A stretch of DNA of 47,077 nucleotides from an uncultured Shewanella sp. (GCA_947503555.1 CANNEE010000023.1:1-47077); one strand, 5' to 3'; shown: positions 28,903 to 37,361, counted from the stretch's first letter. A program made the numbers and translations. Notes: generated from the letters alone by a model not told the origin.

Positions 28903-29184
28903 ATGAATAAAACCCAGCTAACACAGGCTATGGCTAATACACTTGAGTGCACCAAACCCCAGGCAAGTGATTATTTAAATGAGATACTTAAGCAGATCCA
29001 AACCGCGCTTTGTGAAGGTGAAAAAGTTTACATCACTCACTTTGGCACCTTTGAATTGAGGTACTGTTTAGCTAAAACGCCACCTAACGCAAATATTGAT
29101 GATAATGCCCTGTTGTCCTTAGGTTATAACAAGCCAAGCTTTAAGCCTGCCAATAGCCTAAAGCAAGCCGTTCAAGAAAATTAA
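28903..29184 (+). CDS. Divergent HU/IHF-family DNA-binding protein
   Basis: The 93-residue protein aligns end to end with HU: MNKTQLTQAMANTLECTKPQA for the first helices, KVYITHFGTFELR for the conserved core and KPANSLKQAVQ for the last helix. The DNA-gripping arm is abnormal. Where HU has the basic GRNPxTG segment, this protein has AKTPPNANIDDNALL, which is acidic and lacks the arginines, though a Pro pair survives at the arm tip. It may dimerise but bind DNA differently or weakly. It is divergent from ldtD. I do not give it a hup or ihf symbol. Confidence 0.8.
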   Translation: MNKTQLTQAMANTLECTKPQASDYLNEILKQIQTALCEGEKVYITHFGTFELRYCLAKTPPNANIDDNALLSLGYNKPSFKPANSLKQAVQEN

Positions 29185-29391
29185 GTGCGACTCCATGCTA
29201 GACTTGATGACTCAGTTGCAACAGCAAGTTACTTCCTATCCAAAGCAACACAGTTAAACCTATTATTTGCGATGGGTTTAACTTTAGTTGTGAAAGAGCC
29301 TCAACACGATCACACCTGCTGAAACCTAAGCCTCTGTATATCCATCACAGATTTGACAGTTCCTATCTATCCATGTAATTGAATCATCAGA
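29185..29391. other. Spacer after the HU-like gene with a hairpin
   Basis: AGTTAAACC (29252-29260) pairs with GGTTTAACT (29275-29283) and is followed by TTAGTT, a likely but weak terminator for the HU-like gene. Nothing else is recognised. Confidence 0.35.
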
Positions 29392-29506
29392 TAAAAAAAC
29401 CTCGCTATTAATCGAGGCGTTGATGCATTCATAAAACATGGCACCCAAGGTGAGCTTGAACCGTCACGTGTCTTCATCAAAAGCACGAGAGGATTTTATT
29501 CTTAAT
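29392..29506 (-). pseudogene. Decayed copy of the tRNA-Leu 3' half with its terminator
   Basis: The stretch reads as a degraded duplicate of the live tRNA-Leu end. It has an A-run, a CCTCG/CGAGG hairpin (29400-29417) and then TTGATGCATTCAT, exactly as in the live terminator flank. A tRNA 3' part from 29439 follows (TGGCACCCAAGG, then CTTGAACCGTCACG matching the T-arm exactly). After a lengthened variable arm come GAGAGGATTTTA and a corrupted anticodon arm. The acceptor 5' half and D-arm are missing, so it cannot make a tRNA. Confidence 0.75.
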
Positions 29507-29532
29507 GAAATGGAATAAACTTCAAAAACAAA

Positions 29533-29558
29533 AAAGCCTCAACGCTTGTTGAGGCTTT
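29533..29558 (-). terminator. Terminator of the Gly-Cys-Leu tRNA operon
   Basis: AAAGCCTCAAC and GTTGAGGCTTT form an 11-bp stem with loop GCTT. On the minus strand a T-run follows, 18 bp after tRNA-Leu. Confidence 0.9.
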
Positions 29559-29575
29559 GATGCATTCATCAAGAA

Positions 29576-29661
29576 TGGTACCCGAGGACGGACTTGAACC
29601 GTCACGCTTATTCAGCGAGGGATTTTAAATCCCTTGTGTCTACCAATTCCACCACTCGGGC
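29576..29661 (-). tRNA. tRNA-Leu (anticodon TAA)
   Basis: The minus strand starts GCCCGAGTGG and ends CTCGGGTACCA, with a long class II variable arm and anticodon TAA in loop TTTAAAA. CCA is encoded. It is the third gene of the Gly-Cys-Leu cluster, as leuZ is in E. coli. Confidence 0.97.
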
Positions 29662-29702
29662 AAAGAGTGCGCTCTACCGGCCTAGACCCATAAAACTTAA
29701 AG

Positions 29703-29776
29703 TGGAGGCGCGACCCGGAGTCGAACCGAGATCGACGGATTTGCAATCCGCAGCATAGCCATTCTGCCATCGCGCC
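29703..29776 (-). tRNA. tRNA-Cys (anticodon GCA)
   Basis: The minus strand starts GGCGCGATGG and ends CGCGCCTCCA, with anticodon GCA in loop TTGCAAA and encoded CCA. It is the middle gene of the tRNA cluster (cysT position). Confidence 0.97.
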
Positions 29777-29799
29777 TAAGTATTAATACTGGTTTAAAT

Positions 29800-29875
29800 T
29801 GGAGCGACATATCGGGTTCGAACCGATGACCTATACCTTGGCAAGGTATCGCTCTACCAACTGAGCTAATGTCGC
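29800..29875 (-). tRNA. tRNA-Gly (anticodon GCC)
   Basis: The minus strand starts GCGACATTAGC and ends TGTCGCTCCA, with anticodon GCC in loop TTGCCAA and encoded CCA. It is the first gene of the tRNA cluster (glyW position), 172 bp after the pgsA stop. Confidence 0.97.
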
Positions 29876-30047
29876 ATTTCAATTTAAACTAAGTATTCAA
29901 AATACTTATTGCAATCAATAGTCTGTCTTGTTGACTTCCCCCTGACTGCGGAATGGCATTCTACCGATTTACTCCCTAGAGTCAATGCCTGATTTTACTG
30001 TTTTTATTCGTTTGTTCACTAAACGATCTTTTTGAATCTTTATTAAT

Positions 30048-30596
30048 CTATTCTGCGATTAAGTCTTTCCATGCCGCCATCACATAGCTGAGCATAGACC
30101 AAAATGTCAACACGGCGGCCACATAAAACAATGCATAGGCGGCATACACCATAAGATCGTTGTAGCGCCATAACAAACCTGTAATCGCCGTCATCTGCGC
30201 CGCGGTTTTATATTTACCTATCCAAGATACGGCGACCGCCCCGCGTTTACCAATTTCGGCCATCCATTCCCTTAAAGCCGAAATCACAATCTCACGACCA
30301 ATCATAAATAGCGCAGGTAATGTCATCCATAAACTGTTGTATTCGGCCACCAGCAAAACCAGCGCTGTGGTGACCATCACCTTATCGGCAACGGGATCTA
30401 AAAATGCCCCAAAACGGGTCGATTGTTTAAGTTTACGGGCAGCATAGCCATCAAGCGCGTCAGTCACCGCGGCTAGCCAAAAAATAAATGCTGCAGCAAA
30501 AGGGGCCCAAGTATAAGGAAGATAGAAAAATACAATGAAAACAGGCAAAAGAAATAGCCTGAAAAACGTCAATGCAATGGGAAGATTAAACGGCAT
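30048..30596 (-). CDS. pgsA: CDP-diacylglycerol-glycerol-3-phosphate 3-phosphatidyltransferase
   Basis: The 182-residue integral membrane protein has several hydrophobic helices. The CDP-alcohol phosphotransferase signature is complete: DALDGYAAR, then [11 protein letters not shown], fitting D-G-x2-A-R-x8-G-x3-D-x3-D. It makes phosphatidylglycerophosphate, the first committed step to phosphatidylglycerol and cardiolipin. It follows uvrC on the same strand with a 121-bp gap, the gene order of E. coli. Confidence 0.96.
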   Translation of the reverse strand: MPFNLPIALTFFRLFLLPVFIVFFYLPYTWAPFAAAFIFWLAAVTDALDGYAARKLKQSTRFGAFLDPVADKVMVTTALVLLVAEYNSLWMTLPALFMIGREIVISALREWMAEIGKRGAVAVSWIGKYKTAAQMTAITGLLWRYNDLMVYAAYALFYVAAVLTFWSMLSYVMAAWKDLIAE

Positions 30597-30717
30597 GATA
30601 AAACCAAATAGTCAAAAAGCAGCGCCAATCTTGCCTGAAAAACGCCACCTGAGCAACCAATCTGAGGCCAATTGTATGAATTTATCTGGATTGGTCAGCA
30701 ATCAACGGACAAAGCCA

Positions 30718-32547
30718 CTAATCTCTCAGAGAATCGTAGATCTGCTGCGCCATATCAGGGCTAATCCCTGGTACTTTAATTAGCTGTGCCACGCTGGCAC
30801 CTTTTACCTCTTGTAAGCCACCCAAATACTGCAGCAATGCTTTACGACGCTTGGGGCCAACGCCAGGTATCGACTCTAGTGTCGAGGTATTACGTGTTTT
30901 TTGACGCTTATTTCTATGTCCGGTAATCGCAAATCTATGGGACTCATCGCGAATATGCTGGATAAGGTGCAATGCGGGCGAATCACTATCAAGATCAAAA
31001 GTCTGCTCATCCTCACCAAAAATCAGTGTCTCTAAGCCTGGCTTTCTCCCCTCACCTTTTGCCACACCGATAAGCAGCGGCACCTTATCGATATTGGCAA
31101 ACTTCTCATCCACTATCTCTTGGGCGATTCTCAGCTGTCCTTTACCACCGTCGATAAATAGAATGTCAGGAATTTTGCCACTGCTATCAATCTTGTCAAA
31201 ACGGCGATTAATGGCTTGGGACATCGCGGCATAATCATCTCCGGGTGTAATGCCATTGATGTTATAGCGGCGATAATCCGCTTTATGGGGGCCTTCACGG
31301 TTAAACACTACACAGGACGCCACTGTGCTCTCACCCATGGTATGACTAATATCAAAACATTCCATACGCCCGATTTGCGTATTAAGCTCCAATGCTTCTT
31401 CGAGCAGATTAAATCTCTGCTCGACCGTATTCTTATGGGAGAGACGAGTATTGACCGCATTAGTGGCATTGGTTATTGCAAGGCGCAAAAAGCTGGCTCT
31501 ATCGCTGCGCACCTTTGTCTTAATACTGACTTTTTTGTTCAACGCTTGAAATATCGCGGTTTCTAACTCGCCAATCTCATCAAAGGCTTCGCTAATCACT
31601 ATCTCTTTTGGCAAGGTTCGCTGAGCGTCACTATTAAGATAAAACTGCACCATAAAGGCATGCAGCAGCTCAGCTAATTCAGTATCTGCTGGCACCTTAG
31701 GATAATAACTGCGACTACCAAAGATTTTGCCATCACGAATAAAGAGTAGATGGAAACAGGCAATACCTGAAGCGTAATGCACGCCAATCACATCGAGATC
31801 GCCTTTGCTGTTTGACACTTCCTGTTGCTCGGCGACTCTGCGCAGCGCCATAATTTGATCCCTAAAGCGCGCCGCCAGCTCATATTCCATCTCCTGAGCC
31901 GCAAGCTCCATCTTCTCCACCAGCGCCGCAATCACCTGATCGTCTTTGCCTTTGAGAAACAGACCCGCCAACCTCACCTGCTCATCGTAATCGGCTTGGC
32001 TGACTTTATCGACACAGGGCGCGCTACATCGAGCTAACTGATATTGCAAACAGGGACGAGAACGAGCCTTGTAATAAATATCGCTACATTGGCGTACAGG
32101 AAACAATTTTTGCATCAGATGCAAACTTTCACGCACCGCACCACCATTGGGATAAGGGCCAAAGTACTGACCTTTCTCCCGTTGTGGACCTCTATGATAG
32201 GCAAGCCTTGGGTGTTTATGACCGCTGAGAAAAATATAAGGGTAAGATTTATCATCCCGCAGCAACACATTGTATCTAGGCTGATACTGCTTGATGTAGT
32301 CGTTTTCAAGAATGAGTGCATCGGTTTCACTGTGGGTCACTGTCACATCAATATTGGCGATGTGGGACACAAGCACACGAGTTTTAACGTTCGGTAGATT
32401 CTTACGAAAATAGGAGCTTAAACGCTTTTTAAGATCTTTGGCTTTTCCCACATAAATAACGATGCCATTGGCATCGTACATGCGATATACACCTGGGGAC
32501 GTAGAAACCGTTTTAAGAAAAACAGCAGCGTTAAAACCATCGGACAT
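30718..32547 (-). CDS. uvrC: Excinuclease ABC subunit C
   Basis: The 609-residue protein has an N-terminal GIY-YIG nuclease domain ([27 protein letters not shown], about residues 14-42) for the 3' incision and a UVR domain (about 205-240) for UvrB contact. The RNase H-like endonuclease domain (about 390-540, [14 protein letters not shown] and FIDGGKGQL) makes the 5' incision, and two helix-hairpin-helix motifs lie at the C-terminus ([14 protein letters not shown] and [13 protein letters not shown]). It cuts both sides of a lesion in nucleotide excision repair. It lies 64 bp after uvrY. Confidence 0.97.
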   Translation of the reverse strand: MSDGFNAAVFLKTVSTSPGVYRMYDANGIVIYVGKAKDLKKRLSSYFRKNLPNVKTRVLVSHIANIDVTVTHSETDALILENDYIKQYQPRYNVLLRDDKSYPYIFLSGHKHPRLAYHRGPQREKGQYFGPYPNGGAVRESLHLMQKLFPVRQCSDIYYKARSRPCLQYQLARCSAPCVDKVSQADYDEQVRLAGLFLKGKDDQVIAALVEKMELAAQEMEYELAARFRDQIMALRRVAEQQEVSNSKGDLDVIGVHYASGIACFHLLFIRDGKIFGSRSYYPKVPADTELAELLHAFMVQFYLNSDAQRTLPKEIVISEAFDEIGELETAIFQALNKKVSIKTKVRSDRASFLRLAITNATNAVNTRLSHKNTVEQRFNLLEEALELNTQIGRMECFDISHTMGESTVASCVVFNREGPHKADYRRYNINGITPGDDYAAMSQAINRRFDKIDSSGKIPDILFIDGGKGQLRIAQEIVDEKFANIDKVPLLIGVAKGEGRKPGLETLIFGEDEQTFDLDSDSPALHLIQHIRDESHRFAITGHRNKRQKTRNTSTLESIPGVGPKRRKALLQYLGGLQEVKGASVAQLIKVPGISPDMAQQIYDSLRD

Positions 32548-32611
32548 ACAAATACAGACTCAAACTCAATGTTAACGCTATTGTATCAAGGTAATGGGAG
32601 CGAGGTAAAAG

Positions 32612-33256
32612 TTAGAACTGGCCTGCATCCAACATTTTATAGCGAATCGCTAGGCGAGTTAACTCGACATCACCACTGATCCCTAACTTAGCAAACAGAC
32701 GATAGCGATAGCTGTTTACGGTTTTAGGACTGAGATTGAGCTGCTCGGAAATATCATTGACCTTCTCACCATTGGTGATCATCAGCATAATCTGTAGTTC
32801 CCGTTCAGATAATGCCTTAAATGGATTTTCATCGGATTGATCAAATTGACTCAGCGCCATCTGCTGAGCTATTTCAGGTGATAAATAACGCTGACCATGA
32901 GCGACTTGACGAATGGCCTGTAGCACCTCTGGCGGTGTGGCACCTTTGGTGAGGTAACCCGATGCACCAGCCTGCATCACCTTAGTGGGAAAAGGATCTT
33001 CGGTATGTATAGTCAGTACGATAATCTTTGCTTGAGGCTGATAACGCAAGATCTTGCGTGTTGCTTCTAGCCCACCAATTCCGGGCATATTCATGTCCAT
33101 CAGAATCACGTCGACTTCATTATTACGGGCCCACTGAACTGCGGTTTCACCATCGCCAGCTTCACCTACCACTTTAATCTGTCGATCATCTTCCAATATG
33201 CGACGGATACCAGTGCGAACTAACTCATGATCATCAACTAAATAAACAGATACCAC
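32612..33256 (-). CDS. uvrY: UvrY/GacA/SirA response regulator
   Basis: The receiver domain (about residues 1-120) begins VVSVYLVDDHELVRTGIRRIL, with the phospho-acceptor Asp in VILMDMNMPG. The LuxR-type helix-turn-helix is at the C-terminus (LSERELQIMLMITNG, then LNLSPKTVNSYRYRLFAKL). I chose the GTG at 33256: AAAAGGTGATTCT is well placed before it, and the protein then starts like E. coli UvrY (214 versus 218 residues). A TTG-initiated frame reaches 33277. With the sensor BarA it activates CsrB-type small RNAs. The uvrY-uvrC-pgsA order matches E. coli. Confidence 0.94.
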   Translation of the reverse strand: MVSVYLVDDHELVRTGIRRILEDDRQIKVVGEAGDGETAVQWARNNEVDVILMDMNMPGIGGLEATRKILRYQPQAKIIVLTIHTEDPFPTKVMQAGASGYLTKGATPPEVLQAIRQVAHGQRYLSPEIAQQMALSQFDQSDENPFKALSERELQIMLMITNGEKVNDISEQLNLSPKTVNSYRYRLFAKLGISGDVELTRLAIRYKMLDAGQF

Positions 33257-33523
33257 AGAATCACCTTTTACAAGCAAGCCACATTACAGCTATACATTCC
33301 TTTGTTTGTCACCCTAAGCGAGTTTCTTAGCGGTCACAGATAACTTGAAGACAATCTATCTCATAATGCTGTAAATATAAAGCAGTTATTAGTCGTAACG
33401 ATTACAAGTTAACCAAGATAAGATTATGTTTTTCAATATGCTATCAGCACTATTGGCTTTATTATCGCTATTTATTAGTGGAAAGTGTGATATGAAGAAG
33501 AGAGAAATTCTTTTTACAGAAAG
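33257..33523. other. Spacer between uvrY and the first tRNA-Ser repeat
   Basis: About 270 bp. It must contain the uvrY promoter on the minus strand, which I could not define. A plus-strand frame opening at 33426 encodes a hydrophobic start but runs through the tRNA gene and its terminator, so I do not count it as a gene. Confidence 0.4.
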
Positions 33524-33525
33524 CA

Positions 33526-33553
33526 AAAAGGCGCTGAATCATCAGCGCCTTTT
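33526..33553 (-). terminator. Terminator of tRNA-Ser copy 1
   Basis: AAAAGGCGCTGA and TCAGCGCCTTTT form a 12-bp perfect stem with loop ATCA, 8 bp after the tRNA. Confidence 0.92.
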
Positions 33554-33560
33554 CTTAATA

Positions 33561-33651
33561 TGGCGGAGGAGCAGGGATTTGAACCCTGGATGGGCTACAA
33601 ACCCATGCCGGTTTTCAAGACCGGTGCATTCGACCACTCTGCCACCCCTCC
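33561..33651 (-). tRNA. tRNA-Ser (anticodon TGA), copy 1
   Basis: The minus strand starts GGAGGGGTGG and ends CTCCTCCGCCA, with a long class II variable arm and anticodon TGA in loop CTTGAAA. CCA is encoded. The sequence is identical to the copy at 37369-37459. Confidence 0.97.
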
Positions 33652-33662
33652 GAACGAGACGC

Positions 33663-33691
33663 ATAATAGCCACAAGCTAACTGGCTGTAAA
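33663..33691 (-). promoter_or_regulatory. Promoter of tRNA-Ser copy 1
   Basis: On the minus strand TTTACA (33691-33686) and TATTAT (33668-33663) are separated by 17 bp, followed by the GC-rich discriminator GCGTC typical of stringently controlled tRNA genes. Confidence 0.7.
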
Positions 33692-33854
33692 GTCCTAAAT
33701 TCGTAATTTCTATCGTATGGCGAAATAGCGAGCAAAATAGCGATTTAATCATCAAAGCCTGCTTACAGGCTCATCAAACGCTATATCTTCACGCCACTTC
33801 AGCCTTCAAGCCAAAACGCTTTTCAAGCTACTCATCTACAATTTGTGTCACACT

Positions 33855-33891
33855 GACTATTGACCTGTCTATAGCTTCACAGTTTATAGTC
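33855..33891 (+). promoter_or_regulatory. MerR-type promoter and operator
   Basis: TTGACC (33860-33865) and TATAGT (33885-33890) are separated by 19 bp, the lengthened spacer typical of promoters untwisted by MerR proteins. A dyad overlies it: GACTAT (33855-33860) mirrors ATAGTC (33886-33891), and CTGT mirrors ACAG nearer the centre. It lies just upstream of a gene for a MerR-family protein, so autoregulation is likely. Confidence 0.7.
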
Positions 33892-33915
33892 CAGCCAATC
33901 ATTAGAGGAAAGACT

Positions 33916-35094
33916 ATGTATAGCATCTCTCAATTGGCGCAAAAGCTCGGGTTAAGTCGCTCTACTCTGCTCTATTACGAGAAACGCCAACTTATTAAAG
34001 GCACACGGCAGAGCAATGGCTATCGCAGTTATACCGACAAAGATTTTCAGCAGCTCAAATTGCTACAACAACTGCAAGCAGGTGGCCTAACACTGGCTGA
34101 GTGCCAAGCCTGCCTCAACGCCCAAATAGACAGAGAAGCCTTGCTACATCGTCTTAGTTTACTAGATGCTGAGATTGCGCAAAAACAGCAAGCTAGAAGA
34201 CTCCTTAGTGCCATGTTAGGCATGGACTCTATGACAGACTGGCATCAGTCTCTCGAACAACAAGCGCCCCTCGCCCATAGCGAGTGGTTAATGAAGCAAG
34301 GATTTAGCGAGAAGCAAGTGTTACAACTCAAATGGTTATCTAAAGATATGAATCAACATGAACAATATATGGCCGATTTTCAGCTCATCTTTAGCGGACT
34401 AGAGCGGCTCGGCCCTGGAGGTAATCAAGATTCATTAACGGCATTATCTAGTCTCGATATTCAACGAGGACGACTACTAGAGATAGGTTGTGGTAATGGC
34501 ATAACCAGTCAGCTACTCGCCAAACATAGTCAATTTGCTATTACGGCGTTAGACAATGATGAACGCTATCTTAATCAACTCAATAGCAAGCTAAAGCGGG
34601 AGTCCCAACGCCTCGCCGAGCGGATAACACCTTTATGCGCCAGCATGACAACACTGCCTTTTGCCGACAAGGAGTTTGATGTCATCTGGGCCGAAGGTAG
34701 CGCTTATATTATGGGCGTTGAGCAGGCGCTAACACAGTGGCAGCCTTACGTATCAACAAATGGCTACTTGGTATTTAGCGATCTTATTTGGCTCACCGAC
34801 AAACCAGATAAAACGGCTAAGGACTATTGGCATCAGGCTTATCCACAAATGTGCAATCTTGAGCAGCTTAAGCAACTTATAAAACAATCAAGTTTCAGAC
34901 TCATCAAGGATTTCACCTTAAGCGAGCAAGCATGGCAAAACTACCTCTCTCCCCTTAGGCAAAAAGTTGAGCAAGTAGCTCAAGCGGGAATGGAATCCAA
35001 AGCATTAACAGACATAAAGCAAGAGCTAGCGGTACATCAAAACTACTTAGGCCAATATGGCTATCAAATGTTTATTTTAAAAAATCACAGGTAA
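33916..35094 (+). CDS. MerR-family regulator fused to a SAM-dependent methyltransferase
   Basis: The 392-residue protein has an N-terminal MerR winged helix (residues 1-68: YSISQLAQKLGLSRSTLLYY, then SNGYRSYTDKDFQQLKLLQQL) and a dimerisation coiled coil (about 72-100). A helical linker follows (about 105-165, with MKQGFSEKQVLQLKWLSKDM). The class I methyltransferase domain (about 170-330) has motif I LLEIGCGNG at 187-195, acidic motif II ALDND and EFDVIWAEGSAYIMG at the motif IV position. The first domain should bind DNA and the second SAM plus an unknown acceptor. AGAGGAAAGACT precedes the ATG. The GNAT gene starts 3 bp after its stop, so they are co-transcribed. Confidence 0.9.
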   Translation: MYSISQLAQKLGLSRSTLLYYEKRQLIKGTRQSNGYRSYTDKDFQQLKLLQQLQAGGLTLAECQACLNAQIDREALLHRLSLLDAEIAQKQQARRLLSAMLGMDSMTDWHQSLEQQAPLAHSEWLMKQGFSEKQVLQLKWLSKDMNQHEQYMADFQLIFSGLERLGPGGNQDSLTALSSLDIQRGRLLEIGCGNGITSQLLAKHSQFAITALDNDERYLNQLNSKLKRESQRLAERITPLCASMTTLPFADKEFDVIWAEGSAYIMGVEQALTQWQPYVSTNGYLVFSDLIWLTDKPDKTAKDYWHQAYPQMCNLEQLKQLIKQSSFRLIKDFTLSEQAWQNYLSPLRQKVEQVAQAGMESKALTDIKQELAVHQNYLGQYGYQMFILKNHR

Positions 35095-35097
35095 AAC

Positions 35098-35655
35098 ATG
35101 AAAATCAGACACGAACAGGCACGCGACATTATCGAGATCGAACACCTCACCTATAGCGCATTTGAAAATCACCCTCACCATCCACCAGGCGCTAAGCCCA
35201 CAGAGCACTTAATCGTCAACAGATTGAGGGACTCGGGTGCATTGACCCTTTCACTCATTGCCGAAGAGTTGGCAGTTGAAAAACTCAGCTCAGAAAGCGA
35301 AACAACACTAGTTGGCCATATCGCTTTCTCACCGATTCAAATAAATGGCAAAGAGTCGAATTGGTATGGGCTTGGGCCAGTCTCGGTCTTGCCGAGCCAC
35401 CAAGGAAAAGGCATAGGTTCACAATTAATTGAACAAGGCATCAATCAACTCACCGCCTTAGGTGCCGAGGGCATAGTGGTCTTGGGCGAGCCTGAATACT
35501 ACCGTCGCTTTGGTTTTGCTCATCAAGTGGCGCTTAAATTAGAGGGTGTGCCGCCAGAGTATTTTATGGCCCAACAATTAATAGGTGAAAACACAATAAA
35601 ACCAGCAATAATGCCACAAGGAGAAGTGAGTTATCACAATGCTTTTAGCGGCTAA
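35098..35655 (+). CDS. GNAT-family N-acetyltransferase (YhbS-like)
   Basis: The 185-residue protein has the GNAT fold: MKIRHEQARDIIEIEHLTYSAF at the start, VGHIAFSPI as beta4, and the acetyl-CoA pyrophosphate loop in VLPSHQGKGIGSQLIEQG, then VVLGEPEYYRRFGFAHQ, characteristic of the YhbS subgroup. It should transfer an acetyl group to a small molecule or protein amine; the acceptor is unknown. It forms an operon with the MerR-methyltransferase, 3 bp after its stop, and so shares its putative inducible promoter. No terminator with a T-run was found after it. Confidence 0.9.
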   Translation: MKIRHEQARDIIEIEHLTYSAFENHPHHPPGAKPTEHLIVNRLRDSGALTLSLIAEELAVEKLSSESETTLVGHIAFSPIQINGKESNWYGLGPVSVLPSHQGKGIGSQLIEQGINQLTALGAEGIVVLGEPEYYRRFGFAHQVALKLEGVPPEYFMAQQLIGENTIKPAIMPQGEVSYHNAFSG

Positions 35656-35742
35656 ATTTACACTCAAATAGACATGTACCAGCGCCACGCAAGTGATAAT
35701 AAACGAGTGCAGTTAATACTAACTCGTACTAGTCATGACATC

Positions 35743-36141
35743 TTAAGTCGATGAGTATTCCCCATTGATAGCAAAAGCTTCACACCCTGTCCCTTGGTGG
35801 TAATTCATTTGCCATTGGTCGTCATTAAGCACCCAAATTGAGCTACGCAGCGAAAATTTAGGTGCTTTCTCCTCACTTCTTACCATCACGGCTCGATAGA
35901 GAAGTTGAGCACAATTTGGCGCCAGCCATCTGAGCTCAAAATCTTGAGCATGAATTCGAGGAGGCGTTTCCAAAGGTAGTCGTTCAAGAACATGACATTT
36001 ATCAAATTGAATTCCTGATGCACCAATCTCGATAAAATCATCAGCAATAAGCTTATCTAACTCCGCCGCTGAGGTTCTCACATCAGGAGTAAACAGTGCG
36101 GTCTCCAAAGCTATGAGAGTTAACTTAATATCTTTATCCAC
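35743..36141 (-). CDS. NTF2-like protein (DUF4440 type)
   Basis: From the GTG at 36141 (preceded by AAAGGAGATAAGC) the protein has 132 residues. A longer frame opens at 36171, but the strong ribosome binding site supports the GTG. The fold is suggested by an N-terminal helix pair, LDKLIADDFIEIGASGIQFDKCHVLERL, and the alternating beta-strand segments FELRWLAPNCAQLLYRAVM, FSLRSSIWVLNDDQWQMNYHQGTGC. These scaffolds bind small molecules in enzymes or receptors; no catalytic residue can be assigned. It converges on the GNAT gene, leaving an 87-bp gap. Confidence 0.75.
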   Translation of the reverse strand: MDKDIKLTLIALETALFTPDVRTSAAELDKLIADDFIEIGASGIQFDKCHVLERLPLETPPRIHAQDFELRWLAPNCAQLLYRAVMVRSEEKAPKFSLRSSIWVLNDDQWQMNYHQGTGCEAFAINGEYSST

Positions 36142-36171
36142 GCTTATCTCCTTTCCCTCGTCGACTTTCAC

Positions 36172-36599
36172 TTTTAGTGGCCGTACACAGCACCTTCATC
36201 ACAAAGTTTTTATGCTTTCGCGTTTAACACACTGTTAACCGCCCTTGAGTGACTAGTGCCTAGCCTTTCATTCTGAAAAAATGGCCTGTCGTATACCTAA
36301 CCATCTAACTCGCATTGCAGACTTTTACGTTAGTCTCGCGACATTCTCATTGAACTTCTGACCTTAAATCATCCCCAATTTGGCGTTAACTGAGTTAGAC
36401 ACAAGTAGAAAAATGGAGAAAGCCAAGCTAACTTTTATAAAAGTCTATTTTCCTCTATGAATTAAAATAAGAGCGTGCATTCATTTTAAAAGCCATTTTA
36501 TAAAACGGGACATTTTAGTAACGCTAAACTAAGGCTGAGTTAAATCGATAATTGAGCTAAAGCGACAACCCAATATAAAAATCCAAATTCATATCAGAT
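36172..36599. other. AT-rich gene-free spacer
   Basis: About 430 bp between the NTF2-like gene and the lipoprotein gene, with frequent stops in all frames. I see no tRNA, insertion-sequence end or terminator. It must contain the promoter of the NTF2-like gene. Confidence 0.4.
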
Positions 36600-36998
36600 T
36601 TACTTCTGTTTAGCACCATTAATCACGAGTGAACTACATTCATCAACAACAAAAGGGCCCGCGGAAAATTTTGAGTTAAAAAAGTGATACTCTAGATTAC
36701 AGTATTCATACACAGACTCAAGCTGTGAACCTTGAGTTTTAAAGCGCGCTATAACTAAACTTTCACTTTGCCTAAAAATTTCTCCATACTTCAATACTAT
36801 ATCCTGCTCAACTTCTGATTTCCGACTTCCAACTGAAGGCATTGGCGCGTCAATAATCGTTGCAACTAGTACGTCTTTCACCTTTAATGGGTTAACTGGT
36901 GTACTCTCAAGAACTATAGAATTTCCCTGCTCAACAGAAGAACATCCAGATATTAGTACAAATAACGCTGCTCCGACAATCAGCCTAAACCTATTCAT
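36600..36998 (-). CDS. Small hypothetical lipoprotein
   Basis: From the ATG at 36998 (preceded by AGGAGAAAGTTG) the protein has 132 residues. It starts with a type II signal peptide, MNRFRLIVGAALFVLISGCSS, with the lipobox cysteine at residue 19; Ser after Cys suggests outer-membrane sorting. The rest is a soluble domain with two or three further cysteines near the end (YEYCNLEYHFF, VVDECSSLVI) that could form a disulphide. I do not recognise the family. The gene is more AT-rich than its neighbours, as expected for accessory DNA. Confidence 0.75.
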   Translation of the reverse strand: MNRFRLIVGAALFVLISGCSSVEQGNSIVLESTPVNPLKVKDVLVATIIDAPMPSVGSRKSEVEQDIVLKYGEIFRQSESLVIARFKTQGSQLESVYEYCNLEYHFFNSKFSAGPFVVDECSSLVINGAKQK

Positions 36999-37331
36999 CA
37001 ACTTTCTCCTAGAAACATTAAACCAAAACAGTAGCAAACTATATTAGCTTGCTGCTACATCAAGCCCAACAAGATTTAGTCCTACTACTATAATTTAATA
37101 GCCTATTCGTCAAGTTAATCATGTCTATTGGCCTTGGTATTTTTAAATTGATGTTATATGCAGAATCAATACCCACAGATTGATAGCCATAAAACTTAGC
37201 AATTAATTCACGGCTACCTTAATTAACATTTTTCACTCTTTTTGTCATTTGAGCCTAAATGGAAAACAAAAGATAAATCACAGCATTCAGTTGAAAGGAA
37301 ATACTTAATAAGACAAGACAATATAGAAAAA
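36999..37331. other. AT-rich spacer before the second tRNA-Ser repeat
   Basis: About 330 bp, strongly AT-rich, with no gene recognised. A plus-strand frame at 37242 runs through the tRNA-Ser and is not a gene. The lipoprotein gene promoter should lie near 37000-37080. Confidence 0.4.
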
Positions 37332-37333
37332 CA

Positions 37334-37361
37334 AAAAGGCGCTGAATCATCAGCGCCTTTT
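37334..37361 (-). terminator. Terminator of tRNA-Ser copy 2
   Basis: The same perfect 12-bp stem with loop ATCA as in copy 1, 7-8 bp after the tRNA. Confidence 0.92.

Larger units (their letters stand above)
33524..33677. repeat. Direct repeat copy 1 (tRNA-Ser with flanks, 154 bp)
   Basis: By eye it is base-for-base identical to 37332-37485. It holds the terminator, the full tRNA-Ser(TGA) and 26 bp upstream of the tRNA, ending inside the promoter spacer. Outside these limits the sequences differ, except that TGTAAAG (the -35 complement) is shared. Confidence 0.9.

Noticed and set aside
29392-29440. A second functional terminator/tRNA unit
   Set aside because: The hairpin is shortened to 5 bp and the following tRNA lacks its 5' half, so it is a remnant.
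29697-29882. 61-codon minus-strand ORF
   Set aside because: It is translated across tRNA-Gly and tRNA-Cys.
33426-33680. 84-codon plus-strand ORF with hydrophobic start
   Set aside because: It runs through the tRNA-Ser terminator and the whole tRNA on the opposite strand; its second half is just the tRNA complement, and the hydrophobic N-terminus alone is too short to support.
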